A DNA stretch of 64,000 nucleotides from Symbiodinium natans (Eukaryota; Sar; Dinophyceae; Suessiales; Symbiodiniaceae), in contig CAJNDS010000824.1 in NCBI GenBank assembly GCA_905221605.1, positions 575,001-639,000 of the forward strand, in the 5' to 3' direction. Below the pieces are notes generated by a model. It worked only from the letters and a program-made list of their open reading frames with translations, did not search any database and had not been told where the DNA came from. Both the position numbers and the translations under genes were made by a program. Below are positions 43,781 to 52,739 of the stretch, one piece after another (positions within the stretch are counted from its first letter, which is position 1; each line of letters starts with the position of its first letter).

Positions 43781-44170
43781 GCCCCTAAACCCTAAACCCT
43801 AAACCATAAACCCTACGTAAGCCCTAAAGGGGGTTCCCCAAAATTGTCAGCTAGCGGTCAGGGAGGTAGGCAATCATCACGCACCCTACATATATTGGGA
43901 TGTGGGGGTGCCTCAAGTCCATGTTCCTGTCTTGCACGGAATAGGATTTGGGATATTTAGATAGGGTTTAGCATTTACTTGGGCCTAAAGCTACTCTTTA
44001 TAGCAACCGATATATATATATGTATATATGTATATACATATATATATATATATGTACAAGAACCTAACAGGTACCCAGATCCTGACATGTCCTACTCGAA
44101 GAACTAGTTCGAAAACCTGTGGGTTTAGGGTTTGGAGGGTTTAGCGTATGGAACCACGGACACGCAACTG

Positions 44171-45320
44171 AGGCTCCATGTACCCATATAGTAGATACTT
44201 TGGCCTTAGAGGGGTTCCTATAAGGTCACAGGCGCACAAAAAACCTGGAGACTTGAAGCATGCGACGTGCTTTTCGCTCGGGTTTTGGGCACGTTGTGCT
44301 CGCAACTCCATGGCTAAGCCGACAACCAGAGAATTAGGAAAGCATGGGCTAGTGTTGAAACACCCACTAAAACCGACGTTTTCTGCACATGCAATAACAT
44401 TTCGCCTAAAAATCTGAAGATGAGAACAAAAGTACACATCGCTCCTTTCGAATCGGGCGTTCTAGTGAACGGCCACAATGGCGGCAAACAAGCACATAAA
44501 ACCATGGAGTTTACGATGTTTTACGACATGCACACAAGGGTCAGCTTTGTGCGTTGTTACTGATGCTTTTCTGTTATGTTGCTTCTGCTGGCAGTTGTTA
44601 ATGGTTCGAGCGTCGTTCGCATAAGCCTTGTGACAGCGCGTCTTGTTACAGAAAGGCAAACATCCTGGTGCAGCATGTTGTGTCGAGGAGCAGAAACGCT
44701 GTACATTCCGGTGTTTTCGGCATGGATAGAGGAACATGGTCGCAACCAACCCCCCCGGACGTCCCACAGCAAGAAACACTGTCAAAACCAAATCGAACTT
44801 TTGTCTTGTGACACTACAAAAATCTGAGCTATACATGTCACTCCTTTCATTTCGGGCGTTCTAGTGAAAGGCAGCAATGGCGGCAAACCAGCACAGAAAA
44901 CCATGGCTTTTACGATGTTTTACGACATGCACACCAGCGTCAGTTTTGTGCGTTTTTGTTTTTTGTTCTTTTATGTTGCTTCTGCTGGCAGTTGTTAGTG
45001 GTTCGAGCGTCATGACGACACACCTTTCGCATAAGCCTTGTGACAGTGCATCTTGTTACATAAACGTCAAACATCCTGGTGCAGCATGTTGTGTAGAGGA
45101 GCAACAACGCTGCAAGTACCGGTGTTTTGGGCATGAATAGAGTAACATGGTCGTAGCCAACACCCCCGCACCCCCCCACCCCCCCAAAAAGAAAAAAAAA
45201 AACAATAAAAAGAAAACTCTCCAAAAGTCCACGAAACAACCATGTTTTTTACGCGCCTGTTTCCTCCTATAAGGGTACCTTAAGCCCAAAGTATCTACTA
45301 TAAGGGTACATGCAGCCTTA
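44171..45320. mobile_element. 1.15-kb inverted-repeat element with internal tandem duplication
   Basis: Left end (44171-44238) and right end (about 45250-45320) are imperfect inverted repeats of about 65 bases around CATGTACCC..TATAGTAGATACTTTGG. Inside are two direct copies of about 320 bases (44435-44757 and 44833-45166). No transposase frame, so a non-autonomous DNA transposon. The outer CATGTACC ends are like the short family-A elements. Confidence 0.65.
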
Positions 45321-45387
45321 GCGACGTAGAAGGTAGGTCCACTTAGGGTTTAGGGTTTAGTGTTTAGGGTCCACTCCCCCACCCCAG

Positions 45388-45474
45388 ACGCATTTTCCAA
45401 CCTCGCGTGCTGCACGCCTGGCGCCTACGCTCGAGTAGAGTCCTGCTTCGAACAGACCCGAAGAGCTGGACCGG
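45388..45474 (+). CDS. Candidate exon, two good frames
   Basis: CCCCAG acceptor; frames RIFQPRVLHAWRLRSSRVLL and AFSNLACCTPGAYARVESCF both open to CCGG|GTTTAGGG. Confidence 0.4.
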
Positions 45475-45590
45475 GTTTAGGGTTTAGGGCTTAAGGGTTT
45501 AGGGTTTAGGGCTTTAGGGTTTAGGGTTTAGGGTTTAGGGTTAGGGTCCTTGGATCCTGTGGGTATAGGGACCCTGGTTTGGGGGTAGCT

Positions 45591-45652
45591 GTGAAGTGTT
45601 TCGTGCGAACTGCCTCAGACCAGATCCTCAGGTCAGCCAAGAAGGCCTTTAG
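45591..45652 (+). CDS. Candidate exon VKCFVRTASDQILRSAKKA
   Basis: Open frame with helical composition; acceptor not clear. Confidence 0.35.
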
Positions 45653-45659
45653 GGTTTAT

Positions 45660-45985
45660 AGAAATTGTATAGGGTTTGGCTTCCAGTAACGTTTTGAGCG
45701 ACAGTCTCGAGCGAAAGTTTCTGTTTTAGAGCCTAGTTTGTATTTTTGGGGGCCTCCCGGCCCTGGCTGGCCTCCTGGGACTCTTTGGGTGGGAAGGCCC
45801 AGAGGTTTAAGTAAAACTGAGCATTTTGGCTTCCCAGGTGCTGTAGCTGAAATTACCTAAGCTCTGCTTGTCAGCTGTTTAGAAAGAGCTACTCGTAATC
45901 TTTACCATATACAACGGCTTCTTCACACTACAGCATCATTATGATGGAAATTGTATGTTGATGCCTCCATCTCACGATGCCTTAG
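45660..45985. other. Repeat-free stretch, no exon supported
   Basis: Unique sequence; the best acceptor (TTCCCAG at 45836) is followed by stops within a few codons in all frames. Confidence 0.4.
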
Positions 45986-45990
45986 AAAAG

Positions 45991-46040
45991 GCAGGTTTGC
46001 TCAAGCTAGGGTCTGTTAATTCGCCCCGGAGATGCCACAA
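45991..46040 (+). CDS. Candidate exon AGLLKLGSVNSPRRCH
   Basis: AAAAG|G acceptor and standard donor CACAA|GTGAGC. Confidence 0.4.
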
Positions 46041-46194
46041 GTGAGCGCCAAGGGGAGGCCTTGAATGGCACATGGTCTCGAACCCTAAACCCTAAACCCT
46101 AAACCCTAAACCCTAAACCCCGTTCGCCATGTCTTCTTGGGACATAGGGCCCTCATAAGCCCGGTGAGTCAAAGCAAATGGGCTTCCTTATCAG

Positions 46195-46251
46195 TACCCA
46201 TTGTCATGGGGACTTAGCTATATTAGAAGAGGGGATCGACCTGTTGCAAAG
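46195..46251 (+). CDS. Candidate exon THCHGDLAILEEGIDLLQ
   Basis: CCTTATCAG acceptor, GCAAAG|GTGAAC donor. Confidence 0.5.
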
Positions 46252-46293
46252 GTGAACCCTGAACCCTAAACCCTGACGCCTCTGGGATCCCAG

Positions 46294-46340
46294 CACACAA
46301 GACTGCGAAGGACTTTGCGCAGCTCATCATATGGTTACTT
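46294..46340 (+). CDS. Candidate exon HKTAKDFAQLIIWLLP
   Basis: ATCCCAG acceptor after CCCTAAA repeats; frame open to 46373. Confidence 0.45.
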
Positions 46341-46456
46341 CCCAAAGTAGGAGTAGGCCTGTTCTACCCAAAGTGACTAGAATCCCCTTAACAAGGAACC
46401 CCCCCAAAAGGGTCCCCCCCCCCCCCCCCCTTTTGCGGAAACCCCCCGTATAGTCC

Positions 46457-46560
46457 CCTAAGGGTCCATGTACCTAAATAGGGAATACTTGGGCCTTGAA
46501 GTACTTCCTATATAGGGACTTTCGGGCCCAAGTATATAATAATGAGGTACATGGATCCAG
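46457..46560. mobile_element. Family-A miniature inverted-repeat element
   Basis: Ends 20 bases before a candidate exon (46580). Confidence 0.75.
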
Positions 46561-46579
46561 AGGGGTCGGCTGAGTATAG

Positions 46580-46625
46580 ACCGAAGTGCCTTGAGATCGC
46601 GAGGCGCACAAGCAGGAAGACGTGG
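46580..46625 (+). CDS. Candidate exon PKCLEIARRTSRKTW
   Basis: Acceptor GTATAG 20 bases after a family-A inverted-repeat element; TGG|GTTGAG donor. Confidence 0.45.
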
Positions 46626-46871
46626 GTTGAGGGGCTCAGGAATTCGGGTATACTAAACCTGATATCTAAGCCCTAAACCCTAAACCCTAAACCCTAAACC
46701 TTAAACCCTAAACCCCAAACCCTAAACCCTAAACCCTACAAACACTGAACACTAGGAGGCTCCCCTCTGGCAGCTCGGCCGCTGAGCGCACTCTGACCTC
46801 CAATGGCACAACGGGGGGTTGGTTCCTGTATAGATAATATAGGGTTTAGGGTATAGGGTTTAGGGTTTAGG

Positions 46872-46990
46872 GAGTAATTACGAAGAATATAATATTCCCC
46901 TAGGCTCCCTTTGTAATATACTGATACTGTACTCAGCCCCCAAAACCCTATTCTAATCACTCAGGCCCCTATATTATACACCTGTGTAGG
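46872..46990. mobile_element. Family-H element
   Basis: Core AAAACCCTATTCTAATCACT; same orientation as 6490. Confidence 0.45.
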
Positions 46991-47056
46991 GGGACTCTTC
47001 CAAAGAAGCCTCCCCACTTCTAGCTCGAGGTGAGAATCGGAACCTCCCTCAAACAG

Positions 47057-47131
47057 GTGCCTTGATTTAGAAGCCCGCGCACGAGTTTGGGAGTTAAAGG
47101 CGGATGTGCGTGTGATGGCTTTGAATTTGCG
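47057..47131 (+). CDS. Candidate exon CLDLEARARVWELKADVRVM
   Basis: CAAACAG|G acceptor, TTGCG|GTTTCG donor, helical. Confidence 0.55.
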
Positions 47132-47485
47132 GTTTCGTTGTCCGAACCCCTAAACCCGAAATCCCGGACCTCCGCTGGTTTAGCCGTAAGCCCTGTCATC
47201 CCACAGGGAGCGGAGGCGGGTTGCAAGCCCAAACCCTAAACCCTACACCCTAAGCCCTAAAACCTCTTAAGCCCTAAACCCTAAACCCTAATCTAGAAAC
47301 ACGAAACCCCTCCCACTACATCTAAAACTAAACCTCTTTGCACGAGCCTGAACCTGTGAAAACCTGCCTAAAGCCCGAAGCACCCAAAACCCAATTGTGG
47401 ACCGCAGAAGCGATGTCAAGCGTTGCAAGTCATTCAACCTTGAACCTAAACCCTAAACCGTAAACCCTGCAAACCCTAAGCCCAG

Positions 47486-47551
47486 CGTAGGCTCTGCCAT
47501 CATACGGCCGTGGCAGAAGTTGCCAGGCGCCAGTTGCTACGGCTTGGGGCT
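47486..47551 (+). CDS. Candidate exon RRLCHHTAVAEVARRQLLRL
   Basis: GCCCAG acceptor, GGGCT|GTTTGT donor, exactly 22 codons. Confidence 0.45.
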
Positions 47552-47652
47552 GTTTGTTAGGGTTGAGGAGTACGGCTTTTAAACCCCCCAAGCCCCAACA
47601 CAGCTCGGACTTTCTGTGCCAAATCACCCTAAACCCTAAACCCTCCTTACAG

Positions 47653-47695
47653 TGTTCACAACGGGCCTGCTCACAATGGTTGAACTTATATCTGC
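47653..47695 (+). CDS. Candidate exon FTTGLLTMVELISALN
   Basis: CTCCTTACAG acceptor after CCCTAAA repeats. Confidence 0.45.
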
Positions 47696-47724
47696 CCTAA
47701 ATCCAAAACCCTAAACCGTCGTGT

Positions 47725-47785
47725 CGCTCAGCCGGAACGTGAGCCGCTGGATTCGAACCCAACGCCCTGAGCTACACCAGGGAAG
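47725..47785 (-). other. tRNA-like fragment (A and B box motifs, no anticodon arm)
   Basis: On the - strand a TAGCTCAG motif like a tRNA D-arm/A box lies only about 8 bases before GGTTCGAATCC, a perfect B box. A real tRNA has 30 or more bases between them including the anticodon arm, so this is a decayed tRNA or a tRNA-derived element, not a working gene. Confidence 0.35.
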
Positions 47786-47938
47786 GCTTAGTAAACCCCA
47801 ACTATAAATTACCCTTAAACCTATACCTTAAAACCCTACAACCCTAAACCGCAAGACCTTCTCCCTTCAAACCCTAGAACCGTAAACCTTAAACTTCAAA
47901 CCCAAGTATGATACCCTGCGCCGCACCCTGCCTGTCAG

Positions 47939-48004
47939 ATCACTGCACGAATTCATGCCCTCTCCCGAAGTCCCGAACTGTTTGCGTTTGACACCTTTGC
48001 GAAG
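47939..48004 (+). CDS. Candidate exon ITARIHALSRSPELFAFDTF
   Basis: CCTGTCAG acceptor; GC donor GAAG|GCTTGC. Confidence 0.5.
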
Positions 48005-48138
48005 GCTTGCAGTTCAAGAACGAATGTATAAGGGCAGGGGGGGTTCTTGGGACCCAAGCAACCCTAAACCCTAAACCCTAATTTTTTGCGGTCTGGCATG
48101 GGAAGGATTCCTGTGGGGTTCACGCCCGCTTGCGCCAG

Positions 48139-48209
48139 GTTATCGCGTGGACTTTGCCTGCAGGAGCCCCAGTGGGAAGCCTTGTAGACCTTGGCCCAGA
48201 TACGCCCAC
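48139..48209 (+). CDS. Candidate exon VIAWTLPAGAPVGSLVDLGP
   Basis: GCGCCAG|G acceptor; CCCTAAA arrays on both sides. Confidence 0.45.
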
Positions 48210-48450
48210 GAAACCTAACCCCCAACTCTGTAAACCCCTAAACCCTGAACCCCTCACCCTAAACCCTTTGAACTTTTCAACCCCTCAACCTTAAATCCTA
48301 ACTCCTAGACCGAAACCTCTAAGTGGACCAAGGTGCTACCCTTAAGCCCTTAAACTCCTAAACCCTAAACCCTAAACCCTAAACCCTAAACCCTAAACCC
48401 TAAACCCTAAACCCTAAACCCCCAAACCAACCTCAAATTCGGAGCCCGAG

Positions 48451-48520
48451 GCCCCACGGAAGGCATCTCGCCAGAGTGCTGGCGGATGGTGTCCAACTTC
48501 TTCAAGCTGCCTGAGGAGCC
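48451..48520 (+). CDS. Candidate exon PTEGISPECWRMVSNFFKLP
   Basis: GCCCGAG|G acceptor after a CCCTAAA array. Its last 32 bases recur twice downstream. Confidence 0.5.
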
Positions 48521-48790
48521 CTCGTGTTCTTAGGGCTTGGAGTTTAAGAACCCTAAGCCCTAAACCCTAAACCCTAAACCCTAAACCCTAAGCCCTAAGC
48601 CCTAAGCCCTAAGCCCTAAGCCCTAAGCCCCAAGCCCTAAGCCCTAAACCCTAAACCCTAAACCCTAAACCCTGCCTGAGGAGTCCTCGTGTTCTTAGGA
48701 CTTGGGGCTCAGTAACCCTAAACCCATCTAAACCCGAGACCCTAAGCCCTTAAACCCTGCCTGAGGAGTCCTCGTGTTCTTAGGGCTTGG
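48511..48790. repeat. Three copies of a 32-bp exon-edge sequence
   Basis: CCTGAGGAGYCCTCGTGTTC and following bases occur at 48511, 48674 and 48758, separated by CCCTAAA-type repeats. The first copy is the end of a candidate exon. Confidence 0.9.
48545..48672 (-). repeat. CCCTAAA array with CCCTAAG block
   Basis: A run of nine CCCTAAG units inside ordinary repeats. Confidence 0.95.
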
Positions 48791-49086
48791 GGTTTAGGAG
48801 TTTAGGGTTCAGGGTTCGGGGGTTTGTAGGGTTTAGGGCTTAGGAGTTTGGGGTTTAGGCTCTATAGGGCTTTGTATGGAGCTTCTAGATGGTTTAGGAG
48901 TAGGCTTTAGAGCTTAAGGGCTGTAGTGTTTATAGGAGTTGGTGCTTTAGGCTTCGGAGAGTCTAGGAGCTTGGGGTTTAGGGTATGAGGAACTTTGAGT
49001 TTGGAGGTATTGAATTCAGGCTGTTTAGCATCTAGGCCTGAACAAGATTTGTCACAGAGATGCTTGGGCACTAGTTAGCGACGAAG

Positions 49087-49145
49087 GTGACACCGCCTCA
49101 ACGGAGCATGGACCACATGAAGCATTGCTCGCGCCTTCGTCCCTG
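49087..49145 (+). CDS. Candidate exon VTPPQRSMDHMKHCSRLRP
   Basis: CGAAG|G acceptor; a second frame (DEGDTASTEHGPHEALL) is also open. Confidence 0.35.
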
Positions 49146-49212
49146 ATGAGGGGTTAGGGTTTAGGGTTGAGGGCTTAGGGTTTAGGGTTTAGGGAATCTA
49201 TGTAATTCGCAG

Positions 49213-49246
49213 GCGTCTAAATCTGAGTCCGTGGGCAGCTTCGCGT
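49213..49246 (+). CDS. Candidate exon ASKSESVGSFAF
   Basis: ATTCGCAG|G acceptor; open to TAG. Confidence 0.35.
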
Positions 49247-49353
49247 TCTAGACTCACGTGACCCGCTTGCCCCAGTGCCCTCCCTCTCACATTCTGATCT
49301 CACATCCTGAGCCGCCCCAAACCCTCAACCCGCTGGCAGGCCGTTCCCCCCAG

Positions 49354-49437
49354 GGGCTTCTACAACGGGGCGCGGCAACACACTGATTAGCGCGGGAATT
49401 CGGAGCTTCGGGGGACGGACCTGGAACGAGTTGTCTT
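49354..49437 (+). CDS. Candidate exon ASTTGRGNTLISAGIRSFGG
   Basis: CCCCCCAG|G acceptor; open for 27 codons, TTTAGGG follows. Confidence 0.45.
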
Positions 49438-49642
49438 GAAGGCGGTTTAGGGTTTTGGGGTTTAGGGTTGAGGTGGCCTTGTGTGGGAATGTGAAGGGCT
49501 CCCAAAATGCTCCCAACCTACAAGAAGCCCTCCGGTCCTTTGCTTTGTTTGGGATGTGCGGATTCAAAGCTTAGCGGCTTCGGGAACTGTAGACTCGTTG
49601 GCCTCCCTAAACCCAAAGCCGAGACTTCCAAAAGAAGAGCAG

Positions 49643-49705
49643 GTACTTCGTCTTCGGTGGGGTGCCAAAGCTGCGCTGCGCTTGGCTGTGCGTGGGCTGG
49701 TTGGA
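49643..49705 (+). CDS. Candidate exon VLRLRWGAKAALRLAVRGLV
   Basis: AGAGCAG|G acceptor; GGA|GTGTTT donor. Confidence 0.45.
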
Positions 49706-49926
49706 GTGTTTAGGGTTTAGGATTTAAGGTTTGGGGTTTGGGGTTTAGGGCCCCTTGACCCGAAACCAAGGGATCTTTCGGCCTTGTGGAGACTGGTGGG
49801 TGTGAGGTTGGTGGTTTTAGTAGAGCTTCTGTTTTTTGTTTTTTTTTGTTTTGTGTGTTTTTGGTGGGGCTTGTTGACATGTTTCACTCACTGTTTATGG
49901 TCCCCTAAACCATCTTCATTCCCCAG

Positions 49927-49994
49927 CTTTTGAGAAGACTGGTGGTGGCAAGTCCCTCACAGCACCTTACGGGAGCTTGGGACTCTCGTCATAG
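49927..49994 (+). CDS. Candidate exon LLRRLVVASPSQHLTGAWDS
   Basis: TTCATTCCCCAG acceptor, CATAG|GTGCAT donor. The alternative frame has a GGGKS but stops at the donor. Confidence 0.45.
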
Positions 49995-50245
49995 GTGCAT
50001 TCGTGGCCTGTGAGTTTGGGGCCTCAAGCTTTGGGATGTAGGGCCGATGTTTTCCACCCATCGGTTCCGAGCTGATCTGTGCTCTTGAGCCAGAACCTCT
50101 CCATTAAACCGGAAGTTCCTGAACTTAACCTTCACTAGTGCACTTGAGTGCTGTAGGGTTCAGGGTTCAGGGTTTAGGGTTCAGGGTTTAGGGTTTAGGG
50201 TTTAGGGTTTTTGGTAGAGTCTCTCAGAGTCCTGTGCATGGCAAG

Positions 50246-50309
50246 GTGCTCTTCATCGTGGCCGACAAGGCCTCCCTCATTGGCGCAGAGGCCTTTGCTC
50301 TGCTTTTCC
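50246..50309 (+). CDS. Candidate exon VLFIVADKASLIGAEAFALL
   Basis: GGCAAG|G acceptor (frame open from 50228); TTTAGGG upstream, CCCCAAA downstream. Confidence 0.5.
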
Positions 50310-50525
50310 CCAAACCCCCAAACCCCAAATCTCAAACCCCAAGTCTCAAGCCCCAAGCCCCAAACCCCCAAACCCCGATAAAGTTTAGGGTTTAGGGTTT
50401 AGGGTTCAGGGTTTAGGGTTTAGGGTTAGGCTTTAGGCTTTAGGGTTTAGGGTTTAGGGGTTAGGGGTTAGGGGTTAGGGTTTAGGGTTTAGGGGTAGCG
50501 GTTAGGACTCTCTCAAGCCTGGCAG

Positions 50526-50577
50526 GAGGCGAGAGGGCGAGCGCCGCCCATTCCAGCCAAGGCGCGAGTTAGTCAGG
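50526..50577 (+). CDS. Candidate exon EARGRAPPIPAKARVSQ
   Basis: TGGCAG|G acceptor, CAGG|GTGCAA donor. Confidence 0.4.
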
Positions 50578-50876
50578 GTGCAAAAGTGGGTTTTGGGTTT
50601 AGCGTTCAGGGTTCAGGGTTCAAGGTTCAGGCTTTAGGGTTTAGGGTTCAGGTTCAGGATTTAGGGTTTAGGGTTCAGGGTTTAGGGTTCAGGTCCGGGG
50701 AAAGTTTCGAGGAGTTTCGGTCTTTGGACTTTTGAATGATTTCAAGGTACAGAAGCTTGACCCTAGAGTCTGACAACCTCTTCATCCACATGTTTGCGTG
50801 GTGCGTGTGCTGAGCGACCGACTGTTGGTGCGCAGCAGTCTGCAGACTCAGTGTATCCATGTGACCCCCAGGGCCC

Positions 50877-50978
50877 AGTAGTACCCGTATTCCCTTTTTT
50901 GGGGGGGTTTAGGTTCCCTTATAGACCCCTTTAAGCAAAAAAGGGCACCCTTTTTAAGCCTAGGTTGCTGGGCAGCCT
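50877..50978. mobile_element. Family-F element
   Basis: Starts AGTAGTACCCGTATTCCC, core AAAAAAGGGCACCCTTTTT. Confidence 0.5.
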
Positions 50979-50982
50979 AGGA

Positions 50983-51093
50983 CCCTAAGGGCCCATGCAC
51001 CTTACTATTATATACTTGGGCCCCAAAGTCCCTATATAGAAAGTACTTCATAAGGCCCAAGTATTCCCTAGTTAGGTACATGTACCCTTAGGG
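50983..51093. mobile_element. Family-A miniature inverted-repeat element
   Basis: Opposite orientation to 42198; lies against a family-F element. Confidence 0.7.
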
Positions 51094-51120
51094 GTGAGTC
51101 TCTTTCTGCCCCCGGGTCAG

Positions 51121-51213
51121 GACTTTCATCTGGCGCCGCCCCCTTTGCTGGTCGCGGCTTCAGCACCTGGCTGCTGTGGGACTTGCAGCCAGTGTAATGG
51201 CTTTCGGTGCAGG
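51121..51213 (+). CDS. Candidate exon with HLAAVGLAASVMAFGAG
   Basis: GGGTCAG|G acceptor; begins TFIWRRPLCWSRLQ and turns hydrophobic, possibly a membrane helix. Another frame is open. Confidence 0.4.
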
Positions 51214-51324
51214 GTTTGGGGTTTAGGGTTTAGGGTTTAGGGTTTAGGGTTTAGGGTTTAGGGTTTAGGGTTTAGGGTTTAGGGTTGAGGGGTTCTGCGC
51301 TTTAAACCCTTACTAAACCCTAAA

Positions 51325-51460
51325 ATCAACCCCTTTGGACCGTGAACCTGGAAGTGGCTTCTACGACACAAAAGGTGAACCCCTCACGCTTTATGCCCCA
51401 ACTCCAACATACCCGCTGCCCTCGAGGCCCGAGCCCTTATCTGTGCTATGGCCTCTGGGT
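51325..51460 (+). CDS. Candidate coding stretch LDREPGSGFYDTKGEPLTLY
   Basis: 45 open codons; other frames partly open; ends not clear. Confidence 0.35.
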
Positions 51461-51527
51461 TAAGGTTTCGGGTTTAGGGTTTCGGGTTTAGGGTTTAGGG
51501 TTTAGGGTTTAGGGTTTAGGCCCTCAG

Positions 51528-51589
51528 GGCCTCTGGGCGAGTATGCGCAAGATGCCATGAAAGTAGCTGCATACGACAGCTGTTCCTGG
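51528..51589 (+). CDS. Candidate exon PLGEYAQDAMKVAAYDSCSW
   Basis: CCTCAG|G acceptor right after a TTTAGGG array; CCTGG|GTCTGT donor; exactly 20 codons. Confidence 0.5.
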
Positions 51590-52123
51590 GTCTGTTCTTC
51601 AGCTTCCTTGGGGCTTCCATTGGGGTCTGAGACATCGGGTCGCGCTGCATCACCTCCTACACCTAAGCCCCTGACTGCCCTAGTAACCATAAGGCCTTAC
51701 CACCGTGGTTTAGGGGTTTAGGGTTTAGGGTTTAGGGTTTAGGCTTTAGGGTTTAGGGTTTTTACCACGGTGGTTTAGGGGTTTCGGGTTTATAGTTCTA
51801 CCTGTTTTGCTTGATGAAGATCCTGCACGGCGGGGCGGGGAGGGCGGGAAGATGAGGTTTCGTGGCTTGTCAACCCTGAAGCCCATACCCCAGACCCCAC
51901 CTCTCATTTTGGAGTACCCAATCCCTAGGTTCATCTTCCCCTCCGCCCCCTGACAGTAAGCCCAAATCCTGACCTCAGTCGCTTGCCTCAGGCGATTAGG
52001 CAGAATGTCGTGGCCGGGAACGCTCAGGACGTCGGCAGGCGAGTGTTTTGGGCTTGGGGTTCGGAATCTGGCTCTGCAAACCCATGCCTTACAAATTGGC
52101 AGCTGATGTCCCATTAATTGCAG

Positions 52124-52253
52124 GGCATAGCCCGCAAAATGCTTCCAAGCACTAAGCTACAAACCCTAAACCTGGCACGGCGCCTGCATGGGCGTCTACT
52201 GCAGCACGCTGTGGGAAGGTACAGCGGTTGCCATCCTGGAAACAGGTGGAGCC

Positions 52254-52308
<55 letters not shown>

Positions 52309-52400
52309 TGGTGCTGTCCCCGAAGCAGCACCCCAACATCGTTCGCGCCCTGGCACCTGCCACGCTTGGGCACACACGACACACGATGTTGCTTTTTGAG
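52124..52400 (+). CDS. Possible protein-kinase N-lobe fragment with polyQ
   Basis: A + frame reads MGVYCSTLWEGTAVAILETG, then (CAG)17 as polyQ, then VVLSPKQHPNIVRALAPA. The first part resembles the glycine-loop/VAIK strand of tyrosine-kinase-like kinases and HPNIV the alphaC-beta4 region. The invariant Lys after VAI is Leu, so this would be a pseudokinase, a decayed copy, or a mis-read of exon ends: AACAG|GTGGAG before the CAG tract and CAG|GTGGTG after it look like splice sites, which would place the CAG tract inside an intron. An upstream exon GIARKMLPS starts after TTGCAG at 52124. Confidence 0.35.
52257..52307 (+). repeat. (CAG)17
   Basis: Seventeen perfect CAG units; the only CAG tract of note in the window. 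Either polyQ or the 3' end of an intron running into CAG|G. Confidence 0.95.
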
Positions 52401-52663
52401 ACGATCCTGGAAGCTGCTGCGGCCAGCAGACTTACGGCCATAGTGTCACACATGTCTTTGTTGCGCTCCCTCCACCCAGTCCACTCAACCCACCCCAAGC
52501 ATTCGCCAAAATCATCCAGCAAGTCGCGCAGAATACTCCGGCACAAAGCGCTACTGGAAGAATCATGGGTAGTTTCAGATAAAGTTCGAAGTGGGTCCTT
52601 GTAACTGTGCTTATACCTGGGTATAACCTTATTCCAGGGTCAAACCTCCCCAAGTTTCAACAG

Positions 52664-52735
52664 GCGACGTTGTAGTCATTGCAGATAGCTCGCGCAGCCG
52701 AAGCAGAGTCGAGAGAGGCTATACCACACCGCAGA
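52664..52735 (+). CDS. Candidate exon DVVVIADSSRSRSRVERG
   Basis: AACAG|G acceptor; frame stays open for 72 bases to a TAG. No family recognised. Confidence 0.4.
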
Positions 52736-52739
52736 TCTA

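Noticed and set aside
44171-45320. Autonomous transposon
   Set aside because: No frame longer than about 125 codons and none with transposase features.
46163-46194. A 32-nt intron between GTGAGT and TTATCAG
   Set aside because: Phase does not join the flanking frames and the length is unlike the other introns.
47725-47785. Functional tRNA gene
   Set aside because: Too little room for an anticodon arm and the T-stem pairs poorly.
52257-52307. CAG repeat as evidence for an Eimeria genome
   Set aside because: Eimeria repeat-rich segments have CAG tracts throughout; there is one here, while GC donors and AG|G fit a dinoflagellate better.
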